Source of the DNA: a virus
Strand: one strand, 5' to 3'
Virus record (IMG/VR): IMGVR_UViG_3300032331_001499
Location: 1 to 28,054 of that record
Length of the DNA: 28,054 nucleotides
Every line of letters starts with the position of its first letter. Positions within the stretch are counted from its first letter, which is position 1. The notes beneath the pieces are model-generated. The model was not told where the DNA came from, did not search any database, and saw only the letters and a list, made by a program, of their open reading frames with translations. Positions 8,118 through 15,126 of the stretch are shown here, piece after piece. The position numbers and the translations under genes were made by a program.

Positions 8118-8915
8118 ATGATAAAACTAACAGATCTATTAAAAGAGGTACAAAATAAACCAAAAGCCATCATAATGGCTGGAGGAGCATCAGTAGGTAA
8201 ATCAACAATCTTAAAAACAATTGAGTCGCGATTAAGTGGATTTGAAAACTTAAATGCCGATAAATATGTAGAAGATAAAGATTCATCTATGTTCGGTAAT
8301 CTATCAGCGGCATCATCCCAAATAAGAAAAAATGACCTACCAGATACTATAGAAGCTAAACGTAATTTAATTTACGACACAACGGCTTCTAACTTATCTA
8401 CTCTCCAACCAACATTAGACATGTTAAATGAAAGTGGATATGATGTAATGATGATAATGGTTTATGCTCACCCTATAGTATCATTTTTAAGAAACTACAA
8501 ACGTGAACGTAAAGTACCAGCAGCTGGTGTTTTGGGTACTTGGGCTAATGTTTACAATTTATTGGACGAGTATAAAAATATATTTGGAGATAATTTTATT
8601 TTAGTAAACACACCCTCGAACCCAGAAGAAGAAGCAGAAATTGCTAATTTTGAAAAAGCATATCAAGATGGTATCTTAAAAGAATACTTTAATAATTTAC
8701 TATCATCAGGCCAATTTATATCATCATTTAGAAAAGATGATACTGAATTATCACCTAAAGAAAAAGCTAAAAAAGAAAAAACAAGAGAAAAAACAAAACA
8801 ACAACTTTATCAAAACATTGATAAAATAGCTAATACTTACGGAGATATTCAATCTAAACTAAGTCCTATAGATAGTAAACAACTTCCAAATATAGTTAAT
8901 AATTTTATTAAATGA
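8118..8915 (+). CDS. P-loop kinase (PNK/zeta-toxin-like) with leader peptide
   Basis: The product has 265 residues. Residues 1-10 (MIKLTDLLKE) form the recurrent leader, with LKE as a possible L/I-x-E cleavage point. A Walker A motif follows at 22-30 (GGASVGKST) after a hydrophobic strand (KAIIMA). LIYDTTAS near 84-91 and VMMIMVYAHP near 110-119 fit the next strands of a P-loop kinase. The arrangement resembles polynucleotide kinase, zeta toxin or AAA-33-type kinases; the substrate is unknown. The C-terminus is a charged helical region (KEKAKKEKTREKTKQ). Translation starts near a putative promoter and overlaps the next gene by four bases. Met20 as an alternative start would delete the first strand and is less likely. 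Confidence 0.7.
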   Translation: MIKLTDLLKEVQNKPKAIIMAGGASVGKSTILKTIESRLSGFENLNADKYVEDKDSSMFGNLSAASSQIRKNDLPDTIEAKRNLIYDTTASNLSTLQPTLDMLNESGYDVMMIMVYAHPIVSFLRNYKRERKVPAAGVLGTWANVYNLLDEYKNIFGDNFILVNTPSNPEEEAEIANFEKAYQDGILKEYFNNLLSSGQFISSFRKDDTELSPKEKAKKEKTREKTKQQLYQNIDKIANTYGDIQSKLSPIDSKQLPNIVNNFIK

Positions 8916-10438
8916 ACTCATTAGTTAAATCACTTATATTACCATTTTTAACTGAAGTTGATTCTTTAGGTGAAGGATTAACTGTAGGTTTATTTGGAGG
9001 TGGATTTCAACCACCAACTAAGGGTCATTTTGAAGTAGTTAAAAAAGCTATAGAAAAATACAATCCAAACAAATTTATTATATTTGTTGGAACAGGAGGT
9101 GGAAGATCAGATATCACTCAAGATCAATCATTAGCTATTTGGAATATCTATAAAAATTATTTACCTGATAATGTTGAAATTATAGCTTCACCAAACCCAG
9201 TATCTTCAATCTATAGATATGCTAAAGAACATCCATTTGAAGATATTAAATGGTTTTTAGGATCTAGACAAGGTAATGACCAAGATTTTCAAGATTTTTA
9301 TAAACGCTCTAAAGCAGCGGATACTCGTGATAATTTAGAAGCTATTAATATTATCACTACTAATGATGTTAGTGGTACTAAAGCTAGACAAGTATTAACA
9401 GATAAAGAAACATTATTTAATTATCTACCAACTGAGTTATCAGATAGTGAAAAAGAAGAAGTATATAGTATTCTTAATCCAATATCCGAAGGTGAAGAAA
9501 TAACAACTTGGGTTGATGAAGAAATAGATAATGATAATTTAGATATAGATACAACAGGAGTATTAGATGATACTGATATAGTCATATCTAAACATGTTAA
9601 AGATAGAGCAAAAGAAAGAAATATTAGTACTAATGATATTGAATTATTTTTTCAACATCTAAAACAAGATTCTGAAGCTAATGATGAACTTGAAATAGAT
9701 TTACAATATAATAACGCTGTTGCTTCTGATCTTAATAAAACAAAATCAAAGCCAAATCCAACAAATATTAATATTCCACTTTCGAAAATTAAAAATAACC
9801 AAACTGTAGCTACTACTATAATGAAAGGTAAAAACTTTACACCTAATAGTGCTAGAGAACCTAAAATAGTTTTTGAAAAAGTTGTAGGTGATAGTATAGT
9901 TTGTGATAATTGTGGTTGGACATGGAAGATAAAAGATGGTGGGGACGATTTATATATTTGCCATAAATGTGGGCATGATAATACTCCTAAAGAAACAAAT
10001 AATTTCTTTGAACCATTAAAAGGAGAAGATACAATTGAACAACATGGCTTAGAACATGATAAAGATTTTATAAAAAAATTAGTATCATTAACAGACTATA
10101 TGATGGGTCATATTAATATTGAACCACTACCAGATATTAATTTTGTTGAAGATGATGTTAAAAACGCTGATAATTTTTTTGGTAAAACAGCGTATTATGA
10201 CCCAAATAGTAAATCAATCACGTTATACACACTAAAACGCCATCCTAAAGATGTATTACGCTCTTTCGCACATGAGATGGTACATCATAAACAAAATCTT
10301 GAAGGTAAATTAACAAACATACAAGGTCATGATATAAATGAAGACGATTATTTAAAAGAATTAGAACGTGAAGCATATGAGTATGGTAATGGTTTATTAT
10401 TTAGAGGTTGGGAAAATTCAATAAAAGAAAATGATTAA
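8912..10438 (+). CDS. Nucleotidyltransferase, zinc ribbon and zincin fusion
   Basis: The 508-residue product contains three recognisable modules. Residues 24-165 form an NMNAT/cytidylyltransferase-like fold with FGGGFQPPTKGHF (TxGH motif at 36-39) and VSGTKAR (153-159), the usual ISGTxxR motif. Residues 226-250 (SKHVKDRAKERNISTNDIEL) form a small helical element. A zinc ribbon follows with C331, C334, C350 and C353. Residues 440-500 carry a zincin metalloprotease motif, AHEMVHH (H454, E455, H458), with possible third ligands among Glu484-Glu490. The start MNSLVKSLILPFLTEV is a divergent leader with LTE. The nucleotide substrate is not known; nicotinamide mononucleotide is one possibility. Overlaps on both sides indicate a tight operon. 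Confidence 0.75.
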   Translation: MNSLVKSLILPFLTEVDSLGEGLTVGLFGGGFQPPTKGHFEVVKKAIEKYNPNKFIIFVGTGGGRSDITQDQSLAIWNIYKNYLPDNVEIIASPNPVSSIYRYAKEHPFEDIKWFLGSRQGNDQDFQDFYKRSKAADTRDNLEAINIITTNDVSGTKARQVLTDKETLFNYLPTELSDSEKEEVYSILNPISEGEEITTWVDEEIDNDNLDIDTTGVLDDTDIVISKHVKDRAKERNISTNDIELFFQHLKQDSEANDELEIDLQYNNAVASDLNKTKSKPNPTNINIPLSKIKNNQTVATTIMKGKNFTPNSAREPKIVFEKVVGDSIVCDNCGWTWKIKDGGDDLYICHKCGHDNTPKETNNFFEPLKGEDTIEQHGLEHDKDFIKKLVSLTDYMMGHINIEPLPDINFVEDDVKNADNFFGKTAYYDPNSKSITLYTLKRHPKDVLRSFAHEMVHHKQNLEGKLTNIQGHDINEDDYLKELEREAYEYGNGLLFRGWENSIKEND

Positions 10439-10931
10439 ATTAAAAGAGTTATTAGAAAAAGTTGAAAGTGACAAGTATACTATCTATTGTGATTTAGATG
10501 GTGTGTTAGTTGATTTTGAAAAAGGTTATGAAGAAGCAACAGGTAAACCAATGACTAGCGCAGGTGAAGGTCCTGAATTTTGGGAACCAATACATAAAAT
10601 AGGAGCTTCATTTTGGATTAAATTAAAATGGTTACCTGATGGACAAACATTATGGAATTATATTAAACCATTTAACCCAACATTATTATCAGCACCCTCA
10701 CAAGAGGAATCATCTAGAATAGGTAAACGAGTATGGAAGAAAAATAACCTCCCAGATGCTAAAATGATTTTGACACCAGCTAAGTTTAAACAAAAATATG
10801 CTGGGGAGAATAAAATACTTATTGATGACATGGAAAGAAATATTCAACAATGGAAAGATAAAGGTGGAATAGGGATATTACACACATCTGCTGCAGATAC
10901 AATTAAACAATTAAAAGAACTAGGACTATGA
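10431..10931 (+). CDS. HAD-family phosphatase (5'-nucleotidase-like) with leader
   Basis: The product has 166 residues. The leader is MIKLKELLEKVE. HAD motif I is DLDGVLVDF with Asp21 (nucleophile) and Asp23. A motif II-like Ser88 occurs in LLSAPS, Lys111 or a nearby lysine could serve as motif III, and motif IV is ILIDDMERN with Asp132 and Asp133. The pattern fits small 5'(3')-deoxyribonucleotidase-type HAD proteins. It would hydrolyse a phosphate monoester, perhaps a nucleotide, but the substrate is inferred. It overlaps the previous gene by eight bases and the next by four. The cap region is short. Confidence 0.8.
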   Translation: MIKLKELLEKVESDKYTIYCDLDGVLVDFEKGYEEATGKPMTSAGEGPEFWEPIHKIGASFWIKLKWLPDGQTLWNYIKPFNPTLLSAPSQEESSRIGKRVWKKNNLPDAKMILTPAKFKQKYAGENKILIDDMERNIQQWKDKGGIGILHTSAADTIKQLKELGL

Positions 10932-11374
10932 AATACAGTTTAGTAAGACTAATGGAAAACGAAGGTGATGACGAACGCCCATCATCAGGATTAAAAGCTA
11001 CTTATAATTTAGTATTAACACCTAAAGGAGCAACTGTAGATGAAGTTATAGATGCTTTATCTAATCCTAAGTTTTTAGGAATATATATGTCTAATTTAAG
11101 AACTAGATTTTCAAAAGATTATGATGAAAAATTTGGTACTGTATATGATCGTAGAGCAGGTAGAAAACCACCTGTTACTAAAGATATGGAAAATGAATTT
11201 TACGCTGATTTATTAACAAATAAAAAAACTCGTTTACTAACATGGGTACCTAAAGGTGAAACATTGGTTTTTCCACAAGGAAATAACCCATCAAAAGATT
11301 TAACTAAAAAAATTATCAAAACAATTTTAGGTAATGCTAAAATTAAATATGATATAGCAGAAAAAGAATCATAA
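10928..11374 (+). CDS. Small basic protein of unknown function with leader-like start
   Basis: The product has 148 residues. MKYSLVRLMENEGDD resembles the leaders on neighbouring genes, with LME matching L/I-x-E. The remainder is basic, with FSKDYDEKFGTVYDRRAGRK near residue 60 and a Lys-rich C-terminus. No enzyme motif or membrane segment is seen. It overlaps the HAD gene (ATGA). I do not recognise the family; a DNA-associated internal protein is possible from its charge, but this is weak. Confidence 0.55.
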   Translation: MKYSLVRLMENEGDDERPSSGLKATYNLVLTPKGATVDEVIDALSNPKFLGIYMSNLRTRFSKDYDEKFGTVYDRRAGRKPPVTKDMENEFYADLLTNKKTRLLTWVPKGETLVFPQGNNPSKDLTKKIIKTILGNAKIKYDIAEKES

Positions 11375-11377
11375 GTT

Positions 11378-11947
11378 ATGGCTGAAAATGTTTTGAAAAA
11401 AGAATTTAAGGAAAAAGACGTACAACGTCTTCGTAACCTTATGACAGGTAAATATGGTGAAAAAAATACTGTAGGTACTGGCTATACTAAACAATATGAA
11501 TATCATGAAGAAGGTGATATATGGGAGGAAGATGATCGTACTTGGACTATTAAAAATGGTGTTAAACAAAATATCACTAAATTAGACGCTGCTAAAAAAG
11601 AGATTAACTTACCTTTATTTTGCCCATGTTGTAGTAATATAATGAAACCTCATTTAGATAAACGTTTTTATTTACAATATAAAAGATGTTTTAACTGCCA
11701 GATAGATTTTGAAGCAGATCTTAGAAAAAAAGGACTACTTGAAGAGTATGAAAAATTTGTAAACAATTCAGATATTGATGGTATGATCCATGAATTTAAT
11801 ATTTGGGTAGATGAAGAAATGGGTACTAAAAATGAATCATATATAACTGAAGCTGGTGATGTAGAACGTTGGTCTGGTAATGCTAAACAAAAACTTCTTG
11901 AGAATAAAGAAGAAACCATTAAATATCTTGAGAGCTTGAAAAAATAG
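11378..11947 (+). CDS. Zinc-ribbon protein of unknown function
   Basis: The product has 189 residues. The N-terminal 75 residues are charged and helical. A four-cysteine site follows in CPCCSN (C82, C85) and CFNC (C104, C107), with an 18-residue spacer, which looks like a zinc ribbon. The C-terminal half is acidic and helical (ADLRKKGLLEEYEKFVNNSD). ESYITEAGDVERW near residue 155 contains ITE. The ATG is three bases after the previous stop. It might bind nucleic acid or another protein; no specific role can be read. Confidence 0.6.
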   Translation: MAENVLKKEFKEKDVQRLRNLMTGKYGEKNTVGTGYTKQYEYHEEGDIWEEDDRTWTIKNGVKQNITKLDAAKKEINLPLFCPCCSNIMKPHLDKRFYLQYKRCFNCQIDFEADLRKKGLLEEYEKFVNNSDIDGMIHEFNIWVDEEMGTKNESYITEAGDVERWSGNAKQKLLENKEETIKYLESLKK

Positions 11948-11951
11948 CCGA

Positions 11952-11967
11952 TATTTATAATTAAAAT
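11952..11967 (+). promoter_or_regulatory. TATTTATAATTAAAAT start-proximal motif
   Basis: This close copy of TATTTATAATAAAAT has one extra T. It lies four bases after the stop at 11947 and just before the ATG at 11973. Confidence 0.45.
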
Positions 11968-11972
11968 TAAAC

Positions 11973-12335
11973 ATGGATTTTGCTAAATTAATTTCTTATT
12001 TATTTCACTCTCGTACCCAAACTCACATATTCCATCTCCAAACACAGTCATTTGCTGAACATATGGCTTTAAATACTTACTATGATGGTATAGTACCATT
12101 AATTGATGGTATTGTAGAAGCATATCAAGGTAAGTATGGAATTATTAAGGGTTATTCTAACTTTAACTTAATGGAATATAATAACGCTCAACAAGTAATA
12201 GCTTATTTAGACGCATTATGTAAAGCAATTTACGCTACTTATGAAAATATAGAAGATACATACATCCAAAATTTATTGGATGGTATTACTGAATTAGTAA
12301 AATCAACGATTTACAAATTACAAAACTTACACTAA
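11973..12335 (+). CDS. Dps/ferritin-like protein (DUF5856-like)
   Basis: The 120-residue product is predicted to be nearly all alpha-helical. His18, His30, Asp45 and Glu49 are spaced 12, 15 and 4 residues apart, the same spacing as E. coli Dps His51, His63, Asp78 and Glu82 at the ferroxidase centre. The surrounding text (HIFHLQTQSFAEHMALN, then LIDGIVEAYQGKYG) matches the Dps helix A/B style; the Dps Asp67 position is Asn34 here. Two further helices follow. It is shorter than cellular Dps (about 165 residues) and lacks the Lys-rich N-terminal DNA-binding tail. It may store iron or protect DNA, or only keep the fold. The stop overlaps the next ATG by one base. Confidence 0.65.
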   Translation: MDFAKLISYLFHSRTQTHIFHLQTQSFAEHMALNTYYDGIVPLIDGIVEAYQGKYGIIKGYSNFNLMEYNNAQQVIAYLDALCKAIYATYENIEDTYIQNLLDGITELVKSTIYKLQNLH

Positions 12336-12544
12336 TGGCTTTCAAATATAAATTAGCTGAGGATAAACATGCTGGTACACAAGGTATGTTTAAAGATCTT
12401 TTAGATAAATGGAACGTTGAAGATAAAGAAAAAGAAGCTGAAATAGCTAAACTTCCTCAAGATCTTCAAGATAAAATTAAAACTATGGCTAAAGAGGCAT
12501 TATCTAAAAAGAAATGTTATGAGTGTAAAACCATTAAAAAATAA
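12335..12544 (+). CDS. Small charged helical protein with terminal CxxC
   Basis: The product has 69 residues. It is Lys/Glu/Asp-rich and helical (KDLLDKWNVEDKEKEAEIAK) and ends with KKKCYECKTIKK, a lone CxxC pair that could bind metal only as a dimer or form a disulfide. It starts on the stop of the Dps-like gene (TAATG), suggesting translational coupling. I do not recognise the family. Confidence 0.55.
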   Translation: MAFKYKLAEDKHAGTQGMFKDLLDKWNVEDKEKEAEIAKLPQDLQDKIKTMAKEALSKKKCYECKTIKK

Positions 12545-12546
12545 CA

Positions 12547-12561
12547 TATTTATAATAAAAT
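12547..12561 (+). promoter_or_regulatory. TATTTATAATAAAAT start-proximal motif
   Basis: This is an exact copy of the consensus, two bases after the stop at 12544 and three bases before the ATG at 12565. Confidence 0.5.
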
Positions 12562-12564
12562 ACA

Positions 12565-12921
12565 ATGAGTACTAAGTTAAAATCATTAATACAACAAATC
12601 ATTAAAGAGGAAGTTGCTTTATTTGAAAAGAAAAAGAAAAAAGATGAATTACCTCCTCTAGATGTAGATGTTGATGTAGATGCTGAAGTAGCACCTGCTG
12701 AAGAAGCACCTATAGATGACTTATCTACTGACCCAAATATGGATATGGGAGCAGATATGGGTGGTGACTCAATTGAAAAACAAGTTGGCCAAGGTTTACA
12801 AACAGCCTTAGACGCTGCTAAACAATTACCAGACGGGGAAAATAAAGATAAATTAGTACGTCAAATCGGAAACACAGCTTTATTCTTTTTGAAAACACAA
12901 ATCACTAAGGATCAAGCATAA
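12565..12921 (+). CDS. Acidic internal-protein candidate with KLKSLIQQIIKEE leader
   Basis: The product has 118 residues. The N-terminus STKLKSLIQQIIKEEVALFE is a clear member of the leader family, with IKE as the candidate cleavage site. A Lys run (KKKKKDE) follows, then a strongly acidic Asp/Val and Met/Gly/Asp segment (DVDVDVDAEVAP; DPNMDMGADMGG), then a helix near the C-terminus (GLQTALDAAKQLPDGENKDK). The composition resembles small scaffold or internal head proteins. No enzymatic motif is present. The role as capsid cargo or core protein is inference from the leader and composition. Confidence 0.6.
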   Translation: MSTKLKSLIQQIIKEEVALFEKKKKKDELPPLDVDVDVDAEVAPAEEAPIDDLSTDPNMDMGADMGGDSIEKQVGQGLQTALDAAKQLPDGENKDKLVRQIGNTALFFLKTQITKDQA

Positions 12922-12944
12922 TATAAACCAAACAAATAAAATCT

Positions 12945-13118
12945 ATGAACAGTCAAGAGTTATTAGAAAGAATGCAAGAGTTATTCGAGTTATTAGTAGC
13001 AGAACACTCAAAACCAGCAAAAGCAGCACATGGACGTGCTCGCAAAACTGCAGGTGAGATTAAGAAGGTAATTGCGGAATACCGTAAAGCTTCTACTGCT
13101 GACGACAAAGCGAAATAA
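12945..13118 (+). CDS. Hc1-like histone H1 (nucleoid) protein, 57 aa
   Basis: The 57-residue product starts MNSQELLERMQELFELLVAE and continues with AKAAHGRARKTAGEIKKVIA and EYRKASTADDKAK. An N-terminal helix followed by an Ala/Lys-rich segment with (G/R)RARK(T/A)xxEIKK is typical of the bacterial histone H1-like Hc1 family, common in Bacteroidota and Chlamydia. Such proteins bind and compact DNA. It is close to the usual length for short Bacteroidota versions. A hairpin with GC-rich stem follows its stop, so it may be the last gene of its transcript. Family assignment is by eye; packaging of this protein in the virion is inference. Confidence 0.7.
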   Translation: MNSQELLERMQELFELLVAEHSKPAKAAHGRARKTAGEIKKVIAEYRKASTADDKAK

Positions 13119-13138
13119 GAATTGTAAATTTGAGTTAT

Positions 13139-13158
13139 AGGGGAGCATTTGCTCCCCT
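13139..13158 (+). terminator. Hairpin terminator after the Hc1-like gene
   Basis: AGGGGAGC (13139-13146) pairs perfectly with GCTCCCCT (13151-13158) around a four-base loop. The following T-run is weak (TAACTTT). It is the strongest GC stem in the window and sits between two genes. Confidence 0.65.
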
Positions 13159-13178
13159 TAACTTTAAAATAAATAGAT

Positions 13179-13847
13179 ATGCCATACGAATTAAGAGGCA
13201 AATGTGTTTATAATAAAGAGACAGGTAAGAAGAAAGGATGTTCTTCATCTGTTAAAAAAGCTAAGGCTTATATGAAAGCATTATACGCTTCTGAACCTAT
13301 TAACGAAGGATTATCAGACGCGGTTTTAGATAGAGCAAATGACATCTACTCAGCAATGAAATCTGATGGAAAAGCAATAATGAATGCTGTTGCTAAACAT
13401 GGTAGTAGCGCTGAAAATATACTATGGGGACGCGCAATCAACACAGCTAAAAAACAAGTACAGACTATGAGTAATACTAAATTAAAAGAAATAATTAAAA
13501 AAAAATTATCTACACCTCCTGTAAATAAGAAAAAAAGTAAAGGATTTCCTGACTTAACAGGTGATGGTAAAGTAACTAAAGCTGATATATTAAAAGGACG
13601 TGGGGTAGATCTTAAAGAAGAAGTTGACTATGAAGGTGAAATGGCTAAGTCTGAATTATATCGTTTAGTTAAAAACTCTCAAGAGTTAATGCAGATGTTA
13701 GATGACGATACTCAATTAGAAGCATGGGTACAAAGTAAAATTACTAAAGCAGCTGACTACATAGCCTCAGTTAGCCAGTATTTAGGCTTCCAGGCTGAAA
13801 ATAAACCTAGCATAGATGAAAAAACTGAATACACTTTAGATAAATAA
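13179..13847 (+). CDS. Modular phage protein with EF-hand/dockerin-like loop
   Basis: The product has 222 residues in several short modules. Residues 1-37 (MPYELRGKCVYNKETGKKKG, then CSSSVKKAKAYMKALYA) are a basic motif with Cys9 and Cys21, a pattern I recall from other large-phage proteins. Residues 98-110 (SNTKLKEIIKKKL) resemble the leader peptide seen elsewhere. Residues 125-136 (DLTGDGKVTKAD) are a good EF-hand or dockerin-type calcium loop. Residues 155-205 (MAKSELYRLVKNSQELMQML, then LEAWVQSKITKAADYIASV) form a helical module also recalled from T4-like phages. No catalytic site is seen. It may be an assembly or cargo adaptor, which is inference. Confidence 0.65.
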   Translation: MPYELRGKCVYNKETGKKKGCSSSVKKAKAYMKALYASEPINEGLSDAVLDRANDIYSAMKSDGKAIMNAVAKHGSSAENILWGRAINTAKKQVQTMSNTKLKEIIKKKLSTPPVNKKKSKGFPDLTGDGKVTKADILKGRGVDLKEEVDYEGEMAKSELYRLVKNSQELMQMLDDDTQLEAWVQSKITKAADYIASVSQYLGFQAENKPSIDEKTEYTLDK

Positions 13848-13848
13848 A

Positions 13849-14406
13849 ATGGCAAGTAGAAAAGAATTAGTAGACAAAATACAAGCTATAGCTAAACGTG
13901 TTTACACAGCTAAAACTACAGGTGAAGAATCTGTAGAAGCTCAAGAAGATACATTTGGTGTGACACCAGATGATGTTAATTTTGAGGAAGAATTATTCCC
14001 TGTATTAGCTAAGTTTCCTAAATTAAAGGAAGTTATAATGGATTTACTTACAGATCAATATGGAGATTTTATATCTGATATATGGTGGGTAGCTCCTCGT
14101 CCTACTACATTTAAAGTTATATTAGCTAATGACCAATTCTTTTATTTAATATATACTGAACGTTCTTGGATTGCTCAAGTAGAAGGTAAAAAATTCTATT
14201 TAGCTAACTTAAATGAAGAAGAACGTGCTGCTGACTCAATAGCTCGTATATTACGTTATGGTGGAGGAACAGAACCAGAAAAAGAAACACCAGCGGGTGA
14301 AGTACCAACAGACGGAGAAACACCAGAAGACGAAACAGTACCTGAAACACCTACTGAGGAAACACCTCCAACAGAAGAAACGCCTGAAGAAACACTCCCA
14401 GCATAA
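13849..14406 (+). CDS. Phage protein with Pro/Glu/Thr-rich tail
   Basis: The product has 185 residues. The first 135 or so form a globular alpha/beta region (FPKLKEVIMDLLTDQYGDF, then VILANDQFFYLIYTE). The last 45 residues are a low-complexity tail of Pro, Glu, Thr and Gly (ETPEDETVPETPTEETPPTE), probably unstructured. It starts one base after the previous stop and its own stop shares a base with the next ATG. I do not recognise an enzyme; similar acidic PET tails occur in virion accessory proteins. The tail's repeats may vary in length among relatives. Confidence 0.6.
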   Translation: MASRKELVDKIQAIAKRVYTAKTTGEESVEAQEDTFGVTPDDVNFEEELFPVLAKFPKLKEVIMDLLTDQYGDFISDIWWVAPRPTTFKVILANDQFFYLIYTERSWIAQVEGKKFYLANLNEEERAADSIARILRYGGGTEPEKETPAGEVPTDGETPEDETVPETPTEETPPTEETPEETLPA

Positions 14407-14738
14407 TGAAAACATCAATTAATTTTATAAAGAAAAATTGGTATATTATATTACCTTGGTTTTTTGCTATAGCATTCTTTGTTCATATTATAATAAAACA
14501 TACTAAACCTGTAAGACCAGTAATACCTCCTGTGGACAATCGTATTGATAGTTTAAGTCATATTGTAGATTCATTAAATATATCTTACACTAAACTAAAA
14601 CAAGACTATGATAGTGCTCAATCAAATGTAAAAACAGAAATCCAATATATCCAAATCAAAAATGCTAAAGACATTTCTAATATCCATAATTTTACTACTG
14701 ACCAGTGTGATAGCATGTGGTCAACACTTAAACCCTAA
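14406..14738 (+). CDS. Putative i-spanin-like inner-membrane protein
   Basis: The product has 110 residues. A short basic N-terminus is followed by one membrane segment at about residues 11-32 (NWYIILPWFFAIAFFVHIII), then a Pro-rich stretch (KPVRPVIPPVD) and a periplasmic heptad-like region (RIDSLSHIVDSLNISYTKLK). This is the layout of a Rz-type i-spanin, anchored in the inner membrane and reaching across the periplasm. The next gene begins inside it in another frame at 14662, as in Rz/Rz1 nesting. Spanins fuse the inner and outer membranes at lysis of Gram-negative hosts. The assignment is by topology and gene overlap, because spanins conserve little sequence. Confidence 0.6.
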   Translation: MKTSINFIKKNWYIILPWFFAIAFFVHIIIKHTKPVRPVIPPVDNRIDSLSHIVDSLNISYTKLKQDYDSAQSNVKTEIQYIQIKNAKDISNIHNFTTDQCDSMWSTLKP

Positions 14739-15114
14739 ACGTATTGTTTTTAGTGGTGATACTGGTGTTTTCTTTACTCATAAACAAGAAATTGAATTAT
14801 TAGTAAAATTTAAACAACTTGAGGGTTGTAAACTTGAAGTTGAAAAATGGAAGAAATATGCAATGGATTCTGATCTACAAATAGATAAAGAAAGAAAAGC
14901 ATATGATAATTTAGATAAAGAATATGATAGTTTATTAGCTGTCTCTAAAGATTTTCAAAAGAAATATAATGATGAGTATACTGCTCATGAAAATACTAAA
15001 ATTGAACTAAAAGATATGACTACTAAAAAGAATAAATGGGTTAAAGCAACATTTGTTACTGGTGGAGTATCATTAATAATCATTGCGCCTTTAGTTTATT
15101 TATTAGCTCATTAA
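14662..15114 (+). CDS. Putative spanin lipoprotein with C-terminal membrane segment
   Basis: The product has 150 residues. The N-terminus MLKTFLISIILLLTSVIACG is a lipoprotein signal with lipobox VIAC, giving Cys19 as the lipidated residue. A periplasmic region with coiled-coil character follows (ERKAYDNLDKEYDSLLAVSK). Near the C-terminus, residues 127-149 form a hydrophobic segment (WVKATFVTGGVSLIIIAPLV). A lipoprotein with a C-terminal membrane helix is the layout of a unimolecular u-spanin such as T1 gp11. It overlaps the upstream i-spanin-like gene by 77 bases in a different frame. Whether it works alone or with that partner is unclear. Confidence 0.65.
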   Translation: MLKTFLISIILLLTSVIACGQHLNPKRIVFSGDTGVFFTHKQEIELLVKFKQLEGCKLEVEKWKKYAMDSDLQIDKERKAYDNLDKEYDSLLAVSKDFQKKYNDEYTAHENTKIELKDMTTKKNKWVKATFVTGGVSLIIIAPLVYLLAH

Positions 15115-15115
15115 A

Positions 15116-15122
15116 TATTTAT
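15116..15122 (+). promoter_or_regulatory. Weak TATTTAT motif
   Basis: TATTTAT follows the stop at 15114 by one base and precedes the ATG at 15127. Only the first half of the recurrent element is present. Confidence 0.25.
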
Positions 15123-15126
15123 CGGT

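Noticed and set aside
8175-8915. Alternative start at Met20 of the P-loop kinase, giving a leader-less isoform from the promoter at 8082
   Set aside because: It would remove the first strand before Walker A (KAIIMAGG), which probably destroys the fold; the first ATG also fits a leaderless transcript.
11369-11569. Short antisense frame coding a Phe/Ile-rich hydrophobic peptide
   Set aside because: It mirrors the Lys/Glu-rich start of the zinc-ribbon gene, so the apparent membrane protein is a composition artefact.
14281-14400. Tandem DNA repeat in the Pro/Glu/Thr-rich tail
   Set aside because: The codons vary and the period is irregular, so it is a low-complexity coding region and not a clean repeat array.
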